Below the pieces are notes generated by a model. That model worked only from the letters and a program-made list of their open reading frames with translations, did no database searches and had not been told where the DNA came from. A DNA stretch of 64,000 nucleotides. It comes from JALOLV01 sp046295175. GTDB taxonomy: Bacteria > Bacteroidota > Bacteroidia > Cytophagales > Spirosomataceae. The translations under genes were made by a program, and so were the position numbers. Location: the NCBI GenBank assembly GCA_046295175.1, contig JBKBNY010000004.1:420591-484590 (forward strand). Direction: 5' to 3'. This document shows positions 58,701 to 64,000 of the stretch, in pieces (position 1 is the first letter of the stretch; every line of letters begins with the position of its first letter).

Positions 58701-61700
58701 TGTACATCCTGTTGCTGTCAACGTAGCAGATTCATCTCCACAAATAGTTGTTTTATTACTTGCAATCACAGGTTTCGATGCTGTATTACTTGTTGAGATA
58801 ACTACCGGTGTCGAAGCCTGACTTGTTCCACACGCATTTGCACAAGTTGCAGTATAAGTTCCGGCTGTTGTTACTGTAATGCTTGTACCTGTCACATTTG
58901 TACTCCATCTAACAGTTCCCGAACATCCAGTTGCTGTCAATGTAGCTACTTCGCTTCCACAGATACTTGATTTGTCAGATACAATCGTTGGAGCAGCTGG
59001 TGTAGCCCCAGTCGAAATTGTTACTGGAACCGAAGCCTGACTTGTTCCGCAAGAATTTGTACATGTCGCCGTGTAAGTACCTGCTGTTGTTACAGTCAAT
59101 GTACTACCTGTTGCATTGGTATTCCATTTCACAGTTCCCGAACATCCTGTTGCAGTTAAGTTTGCCTCATCACCACATACACTTTGTTTGTTAGCTGTTA
59201 CTACTGGAGCTGTCGGTGTACCACCTTTCAAGATTGAAACTGGATTCGACAATCCACTTTCACCACAAGCATTTGTACAAATTGCTGTATAAGTACCAAT
59301 CTCTACTTTGATTGAAGTTCCAGTTTCTCCGGTGCTCCACTTCACGATTCCACCTGTACAACCCGTAGCCGTTAATGTTGCTTTCTCTGTATCACAAGCA
59401 TTTGGACGGTCAGTTGTAATAATCGGTGCTGGAGGAGTTCCTCCTTTCTGTATTACCACTGGCGTACTTGCCGGACTTTCTCCACAATTTGTTGTACAAG
59501 TTGCTGTGTAAGACCCTCCGACCGAAACTGTAATTGCTGAAGTTGTTGCACTTGTATTCCATCTTATTGTTCCGCTACAATTACTTGCCGTCAAGGTTAC
59601 GCTTTCAGTGCCACATATCGAAGTACTACTTGCCGTAACAGTTGGTGCGTTTGGTGCTGTACCTACTGTAATAATCACTGCATTTGAAGCCTGACTATCA
59701 CCACAAGCGTTGCTACAAACAGCTGTGTAAGTACCAGCGGTCGAAACAGTTATTACACTTGATGTTGCATTGGTACTCCATTTGATAGCTCCACCACAGT
59801 TTGTTGCTGTAAGTGTTGCTGTTTCACCATTACACAAACTATTCTTATTTGTACTAATTGATGGTGCACTTGGAACTGTACCTGTCGAAATCACAACTGG
59901 TGTAGATGCTGGACTTGTACCACATGCATTTGTACAAGTTGCAGTGTATGTTCCTGATGTACTTACAGTTATTGTACTTGATGTTGCATTGGTGCTCCAC
60001 TTCACTGTTCCCGCACAACCTGTTGCTGTCAAGGTAGCTGTTTCTGTTCCACACAATGAAGTTTTACTTGCTGTAATACTTGGTGCTGCTGGTGCTCCAC
60101 CTACTGTTATTACTACTACATTAGATGATGGACTATCACTACAACTTCCTACACATACTGCCGAGTAGCTTCCTGCCGTACTAACTGTTATTGAACTACC
60201 AGTTGCATTTGTACTCCATTTAACTGTTCCTGTACAACCTGTTGCCGTCAAGGTTGCTGTTTCTGTTCCACACAATGAAGTTTTGTTTGCAGTAATGCTT
60301 GGTGCTGCTGGTGCTCCACCTATTGTTATTATTACTACATTAGATGATGGACTATCGCCACAACTTCCTACACATACTGCCGAGTAGCTTCCTGCTGTGC
60401 TAACTGTTATTGAACTACCAGTTGCATTTGTACTCCATTTAACTGTTCCTGTACAACCCGTAGCCGTCAAGGTCGCTGTTTCTGTTCCGCACAATGAAGT
60501 TTTACTTGCTATAATGCTTGGTGCAGTTGGTAATGCTCCTGTCGTAATAACTATCGGATTTGAAGCTGTACTTGTACCACATGAATTACTACACGTTGCT
60601 GTATATGTACCCGCTGTACTAACAGTAATCGAACTTCCTGTTGATGAATTACTCCAATTAATGGTCCCTACACAACCTGTTGCTGTCAAGGTAGCTGTCT
60701 CTGTTCCACACAACGATGTCTTACTTGCTGTAACACTTGGTGCTTGTGGTGTACCACCTTTCAAGATTGATACTGGATTTGATAATCCACTTTCACCACA
60801 ATTATTGGTACAAATTGCTGTGTAAGTACCTATATCTACTTTAATTGATGTCCCAGTTTCGCCAGTACTCCATCTCACAACTCCACCTGTACAACCTGTT
60901 GCTGTCAAGGTCGCTTTTTCAGTATCACAAGCATTTGGTTTATCTGTTGTGATAATTGGTGCTGGAGGTGTTCCGCTTTTCTGTATTACTACTGGAGTAC
61001 TTGATTCACTTTCTCCACAAGAATTTGTACAAGTTGCCGTGTAAGTACCTCCTACTGTTACAGTTATACTACTTGTTGTCGCTCCTGTAATCCATCTGAT
61101 TGCACTACTACAATTACTTGCAGTCAAGGTTGCACTCTCATCTCCACAAATTGAAGTTTTGCTTGCTACTACTGTCGGTGCTGATGGTTTACTGCCAACT
61201 GTAATCACTATGACATTTGAAGCTGGGCTATCTCCACAACTATTGCTACAAACTGCAGTATAGCTACCCGCTGTTGATACATTGATTGTGCTGCCAGTAG
61301 ATGAATTACTCCATTTAATAATGCCACCACAGTTGGTTGCAGTTAATTTTGCGACCTCACCATTGCACAAACTATTCTTATCAGCAGTCACTGATGGAGC
61401 ATTTGGTACACTACCCACCGTAATCACTATTGGTGTCGATGCTGGACTTGCTCCACAACTGTTACTACATGTTGCTGTGTAGGTGCCTGCCGTGCTGACT
61501 GTAATTGTACTGCCTGTCGATGAATTGCTCCATAACAAGTTTCCTGTACAGCCACTCGCCGTCAATGTTGCTGTCTCTGTTCCACACAATGCTGTCTTGT
61601 TTGCAGTTACCGTCGGTGCATTTGGTACACTACCCACCGTAATCACTATTGGTGTTGACGCTGGACTTGCTCCACAACTGTTACTACATGTTGCTGTGTA

Positions 61701-64000
61701 TGTGCCTGCCGTACTGACTGTGATACTGCTGCCTGTCGATGAATTGCTCCATAATAAGTTTCCTGTACAGCCACTCGCTGTCAATGTCGCTGTCTCTGTT
61801 CCACACAATGCCGTCTTGCTTGCAGTTACCGTCGGTGCATTTGGTACACTACCCACCGTAATCACTATTGGTGTCGATGCTGGACTTACTCCACAACTGT
61901 TACTACATGTTGCTGTGTATGTGCCTGCCGTGCTGACTGTAATACTGCTGCCTGTCGATGAATTGCTCCATAACAAGTTTCCTGTACAACCACTTGCTGT
62001 CAATGTCGCTGTCTCTGTTCCACACAATGCTGTCTTGCTTGCAGTTACTGTCGGTGCATTTGGTACGCTACCCACCGTAATCACTATTGGTGTTGACGCT
62101 GGACTTGCTCCACAACTGTTACTACATGTTGCTGTGTATGTGCCTGCCGTACTGACTGTAATACTGCTGCCTGTCGATGAATTGCTCCATAATAAGTTTC
62201 CTGTACAGCCACTCGCTGTCAATGTCGCTGTCTCTGTTCCACACAATGCCGTCTTGCTTGCAGTTACTGTCGGTGCATTTGGTACGCTACCCACCGTAAT
62301 CACTATTGGTGTTGACGCTGGACTTGCTCCACAACTGTTACTACATGTTGCTGTGTATGTTCCCGCTGTGCTGACTGTGATGCTGCTGCCTGTCGATGAA
62401 TTGCTCCATAACAAGTTTCCTGTACAGCCACTCGCTGTCAATGTCGCAGTCTCTATTCCACACAATGCCGTCTTGCTTGCAGTTACTGTCGGTGCATTTG
62501 GTACACTTCCAACCGTAATTACTATTGGTGTCGATGCTGGACTTGCTCCACAACTGTTGCTACACGTTGCTGTGTATGTACCTGCCGTACTGACTGTGAT
62601 GCTGCTGCCTGTCGATGAATTACTCCATAACAAACTTCCTGTGCAGCCACTCGCGGTCAATGTCGCAGTCTCTGTTCCACACAATGCTGTCTTGCTTGCA
62701 GTTACTGTCGGTGCATTTGGTACACTACCCACCGTAATCACTATTGGTGTTGACGCTGGACTTGCTCCACAACTGTTACTACATGTTGCTGTGTAGGTGC
62801 CTGCCGTGCTGACTGTAATTGTACTGCCTGTCGATGAATTGCTCCACAACAAGTTTCCTGTACAGCCACTCGCGGTCAATGTTGCTGTCTCTGTTCCACA
62901 CAATGCTGTCTTGCTTGCAGTTACTGTCGGTGCATTTGGTACACTACCCACCGTAATTACTATTGGTGTTGACGCTGGACTTGCTCCACAACTGTTGCTA
63001 CATGTTGCTGTGTATGTGCCTGCCATGCTGACTGTAATTGTACTGCCTGTCGATGAATTACTCCATAACAAACTTCCTGTGCAGCCACTTGCAGTCAATG
63101 TCGCTGTCTCTGTTCCACACAATGCCGTCTTGCTTGCAGTTACCGTCGGTGCGTTTGGCTTGCTACCCGTCGTTATCGTTACTACATTCGATGCTGGGCT
63201 ATCTCCACAAATGTTGCTACACACTGCACTGTAAGTACCCGCTGTGCTCACTGTGATGCTGCTTCCACTCGCTCCCGTACTCCACTTAATCGTACCACTG
63301 CAATTGCTCGCTGTCAATGTCGCACTTTCGCCTTCACACAAACTTGTCTTATTCGCTAAGATACTCGGTGCATTCGGCTTACTTCCTGTCGTGATGACTA
63401 CTGGTACACTCGCATTGCTTACTCCACATATCGTCTCACACACTGCTGTGTAGGTTCCTGCTGTACTAACCGTGATAACATTACCCGTCGCATTCGTACT
63501 CCATTTAACCGTACCATTGCAGTTGCTCGCCGTCAACGTCGCACTTTCGCTCGCACACAAACTCGTCTTGCTCGCTACTACCGTCGGTACTGTTGGACTA
63601 TCACCCGTCTTGATGATTAAGCCACTTGAGGCACTGCTGCTACCGCATACATTCGTACACGTTGCCGTGTAAGTACCTGCTACACTCACTTGTATCGTGC
63701 TACCACTCGCTCCATTGCTCCAAGTCACACTACCTACACATCCACTCGCTGTTAACGTCGCCTTCGCTCCATCACAACAGATGGTCTTGTCGGTGCTGAC
63801 CGTCGGTGCGTTTGGCTTGCTACCCGTCGTTATCGTTACTACATTCGATGCTGGGCTATCTCCACAAATGTTGCTACATACTGCACTGTAAGTACCCGCT
63901 GTGCTCACTGTGATGCTGCTTCCACTCGCTCCCGTACTCCACTTAATCGTACCACTGCAATTGCTCGCTGTCAATGTCGCACTTTCGCCTTCACACAAAC
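55722..64000 (-). CDS. Giant T9SS-secreted adhesin with Ig-like repeats, N-terminus outside window
   Basis: The frame is open at the window edge; 2,758 codons are inside. From the edge come about 29 Ig-like repeats of 73 residues, each with four Cys (LCGxE, SGC, TATC, NSC) and a terminal IVITVG strand. They are followed by a linker Ig domain, a DUF11 domain (VVKNNGPKTATNVIV), two further DUF11-like domains, an acidic DPDGDGDPTNND loop that may bind calcium, and a final CHU_C sorting domain (PGGFSPNGDGVNDSW to RIGYLTLIR), the type B signal for the type IX secretion system and for gliding-associated proteins. It should be exported and attached to the cell surface. The PorE-like OmpA gene follows downstream. 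Repeats near the edge show that the true protein is longer. Confidence 0.95.
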   Translation of the reverse strand, partial: LCEGESATLTASNCSGTIKWSTGASGSSITVSTAGTYSAVCSNICGDSPASNVVTITTGSKPNAPTVSTDKTICCDGAKATLTASGCVGSVTWSNGASGSTIQVSVAGTYTATCTNVCGSSSASSGLIIKTGDSPTVPTVVASKTSLCASESATLTASNCNGTVKWSTNATGNVITVSTAGTYTAVCETICGVSNASVPVVITTGSKPNAPSILANKTSLCEGESATLTASNCSGTIKWSTGASGSSITVSTAGTYSAVCSNICGDSPASNVVTITTGSKPNAPTVTASKTALCGTETATLTASGCTGSLLWSNSSTGSTITVSMAGTYTATCSNSCGASPASTPIVITVGSVPNAPTVTASKTALCGTETATLTASGCTGNLLWSNSSTGSTITVSTAGTYTATCSNSCGASPASTPIVITVGSVPNAPTVTASKTALCGTETATLTASGCTGSLLWSNSSTGSSITVSTAGTYTATCSNSCGASPASTPIVITVGSVPNAPTVTASKTALCGIETATLTASGCTGNLLWSNSSTGSSITVSTAGTYTATCSNSCGASPASTPIVITVGSVPNAPTVTASKTALCGTETATLTASGCTGNLLWSNSSTGSSITVSTAGTYTATCSNSCGASPASTPIVITVGSVPNAPTVTASKTALCGTETATLTASGCTGNLLWSNSSTGSSITVSTAGTYTATCSNSCGVSPASTPIVITVGSVPNAPTVTASKTALCGTETATLTASGCTGNLLWSNSSTGSSITVSTAGTYTATCSNSCGASPASTPIVITVGSVPNAPTVTANKTALCGTETATLTASGCTGNLLWSNSSTGSTITVSTAGTYTATCSNSCGASPASTPIVITVGSVPNAPSVTADKNSLCNGEVAKLTATNCGGIIKWSNSSTGSTINVSTAGSYTAVCSNSCGDSPASNVIVITVGSKPSAPTVVASKTSICGDESATLTASNCSSAIRWITGATTSSITVTVGGTYTATCTNSCGESESSTPVVIQKSGTPPAPIITTDKPNACDTEKATLTATGCTGGVVRWSTGETGTSIKVDIGTYTAICTNNCGESGLSNPVSILKGGTPQAPSVTASKTSLCGTETATLTATGCVGTINWSNSSTGSSITVSTAGTYTATCSNSCGTSTASNPIVITTGALPTAPSIIASKTSLCGTETATLTATGCTGTVKWSTNATGSSITVSTAGSYSAVCVGSCGDSPSSNVVIITIGGAPAAPSITANKTSLCGTETATLTATGCTGTVKWSTNATGSSITVSTAGSYSAVCVGSCSDSPSSNVVVITVGGAPAAPSITASKTSLCGTETATLTATGCAGTVKWSTNATSSTITVSTSGTYTATCTNACGTSPASTPVVISTGTVPSAPSISTNKNSLCNGETATLTATNCGGAIKWSTNATSSVITVSTAGTYTAVCSNACGDSQASNAVIITVGTAPNAPTVTASSTSICGTESVTLTASNCSGTIRWNTSATTSAITVSVGGSYTATCTTNCGESPASTPVVIQKGGTPPAPIITTDRPNACDTEKATLTATGCTGGIVKWSTGETGTSIKVEIGTYTAICTNACGESGLSNPVSILKGGTPTAPVVTANKQSVCGDEANLTATGCSGTVKWNTNATGSTLTVTTAGTYTATCTNSCGTSQASVPVTISTGATPAAPTIVSDKSSICGSEVATLTATGCSGTVRWSTNVTGTSITVTTAGTYTATCANACGTSQASTPVVISTSNTASKPVIASNKTTICGDESATLTATGCTGTVRWSNNTTGTSITVTTVGTYTATCTNSCGTSPASNPVVISTGTATSAPVITVDKTEICENQTAVLTATGCSGTIRWSNNSTGSSITVSTAGTYTATCTSSCGTSPASNSVVIRIKTQGCTGCTITAPVIAASKSAVCKPENITLTATNCANKVVWSTGETGSSITVKPSVTTSYSAVCTDGDKCTSGLSNSVQVKVGTVSIPLVVCNSDVVCKGEPVTLKAYGCDGTVVWSNGLTGNEVIVTPTDSISRYSSYCKLGDCISKNSDTLKVVVGLPAAPIISCKSAVLCFGASETLTATGCNGQIVWSSGQTGAVITVSPSVNTTYTAVCQSAGGKCVSVKSNEITIKPAPRVTKPTVIAELKNTCPFVTVDLNKAITGDPSTDGGAFEFHTTNSSSSALITNPGAAGAGEYWVFERSALGCYSDGSKVTVKIDTCSGGVTPVGDLADISVKKTVASKIVPVNEMASYRVVVKNNGPKTATNVIVRDILPAGLTFASSSINAKFENGIVQVKIDSLKNGDSTVFTYMTKVGATGKIVNKAELFRLDQTDNTLANNSSTVTINDLATGPLLGLSKVCEEAKQVKERIYDIPFTIFVTNMGNTDLSNLQVIDDLDKAFGNGVKFIGDTIKVTADSGLVVNPRYSGRGLNTALLNSAQSSLKKGKKAAIKFTVRVDLKDVNINQFFNSAEGTSSDNQGLVVAKDKSTDGTNPDPDGDGDPTNNDLPSPISIKLDQNPNAPAIGVALSIVDSVANTNGSYDVMYMAIIKNVGNALLKNIQLTDSLEKCFPDTIDFQLVGKPTLKTGSTLKVNPDFNGKSDVNMLIADSTAQLAVGKQDTVMFTVKIFNNGSPGPFKNQVIAKGIGNGTLVTDLSNDGVEVKVNVDSPTLLRLPTLSEKDVIIPGGFSPNGDGVNDSWKLITNGTVTLESCEIYNRWGHLVYKESDKSNALIKDGWDGKSNQGIRFGTEGLPDGTYYYVIKVQGENESRIGYLTLIR
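61401..63152 (-). repeat. Eight nearly identical 219-base repeats
   Basis: Eight consecutive units (1,752 bases) with the same TASKTALCGTETATL opening (single changes such as GIE or ANK) differ at only a few residues and mainly at synonymous bases. Neighbouring units outside this block are clearly more diverged, so this block expanded recently by duplication or is kept alike by gene conversion. Confidence 0.93.
63153..64000 (-). repeat. 657-base higher-order duplication
   Basis: The unit at 63153-63371 and the partial unit at 63810-64000 encode the same residues wherever both are present, and the bases match except for one C/T difference that I saw (CACACTG versus CATACTG). They are exactly three units (657 bases) apart, showing that a block of three repeats was copied. 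Confidence 0.85.

Larger units (their letters stand above)
57642..64000 (-). repeat. Tandem array of about 29 Ig-like repeats, 219-base unit
   Basis: The unit is 73 codons (219 bases), measured between successive GGTGCA(T/G)TTGG positions, for example 61615 and 61834. The consensus runs APTVTASKTALCGTE through CTGNLLWSNSSTG to SNSCGASPASTPIVITVG. Units near the C-terminus (below about 58350) are 74-79 codons and more divergent. The array continues beyond the window. Confidence 0.93.

Noticed and set aside
61483..63234. Long plus-strand open frames (up to 437 codons) with a 73-residue period opposite the adhesin repeats
   Set aside because: They are the antisense of repeats that use a limited codon set; the composition (VPAVLTVILLPVDELLHNK repeated) is not protein-like, and they depend entirely on the coding strand.
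57642..64000. CRISPR-like appearance of regularly spaced repeats
   Set aside because: The unit is 219 bases, in frame, and codes for Ig-like domains; there are no short repeats with unique spacers and no cas genes.
1..64000. tRNA, rRNA, riboswitch, insertion sequence, integrase or attachment site
   Set aside because: Scanned by eye on both strands; no clover-leaf, rRNA segment, transposase motif or flanking direct repeat could be supported. A covariance-model search would be needed to exclude small RNAs.

Overview
The window reads as chromosomal DNA from an aerobic, AT-rich member of the Bacteroidota, most likely order Cytophagales (an Emticicia/Arcicella/Spirosoma-like lineage is a guess, not shown). 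The pointers are several matches to the Bacteroidota promoter form TTG-N19-TAnnTTTG (for example 1344-1373, 2913-2943, 6962-6991, 23027-23057), a giant surface protein with a type IX secretion (CHU_C) C-terminal domain, a TPR/PD40/OmpA protein of PorE-like layout, a periplasmic-propeller hybrid sensor kinase, and Bacteroidota-type housekeeping genes. No rRNA, tRNA, CRISPR array, insertion sequence or prophage was seen.

Layout. 1-2873: a truncated DUF5723-type envelope protein divergent from a lone circularly permuted ATP-grasp protein. 2965-8288: a DUF6580 membrane protein, then a surface-glycan block (flippase, GT2, FkbM methyltransferase, GT4). 8329-14401, mostly minus strand: an unusually long D-Ala-D-Ala-ligase-like protein, an Fe-S pair (NifU-like and Mrp), a fasciclin protein, an orphan nuoC behind pyrB, and a small charged protein. 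14624-21294: a lipoprotein, a BamA/TamA-like barrel, a two-component system and a LysR regulator with a clear palindromic site. 21426-26653: three acetyltransferases, gatB, a TlpA-like thioredoxin, proC. 26746-36155: a BNR-propeller exoprotein, a NagX-like acyltransferase, a ModE-N regulator with a TauE/SafE exporter, a Wzi-like barrel, ispH and an SDR.

36187-40767 is a compact xylan/arabinoxylan unit: a degenerate-NUDIX (AraR/NrtR-type) regulator divergent from GH10 xylanase, GPH symporter and GH43 enzyme, with a 15-base palindrome in the intergenic region.

41374-52838 is the most interesting stretch: eight genes on the minus strand in one apparent operon (ThuA-like protein, SGNH-like/PVC-type dehydrogenase/cytochrome c fusion, ketose 3-epimerase, PDDEXK (DUF1016) nuclease, enolase-superfamily acid-sugar dehydratase, VOC protein, D-2-hydroxyacid dehydrogenase, second PVC-type dehydrogenase/cytochrome c). 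I read it as a periplasmic sugar-oxidation and cytoplasmic sugar-acid pathway whose substrate is unknown. 53020-64000 holds the PorE-like OmpA protein and the C-terminal 2,758 residues of a giant T9SS adhesin with about 29 four-cysteine Ig-like repeats of 73 residues, eight of them almost identical.

All functions are inferred from sequence motifs and remembered family features; no database search was run.
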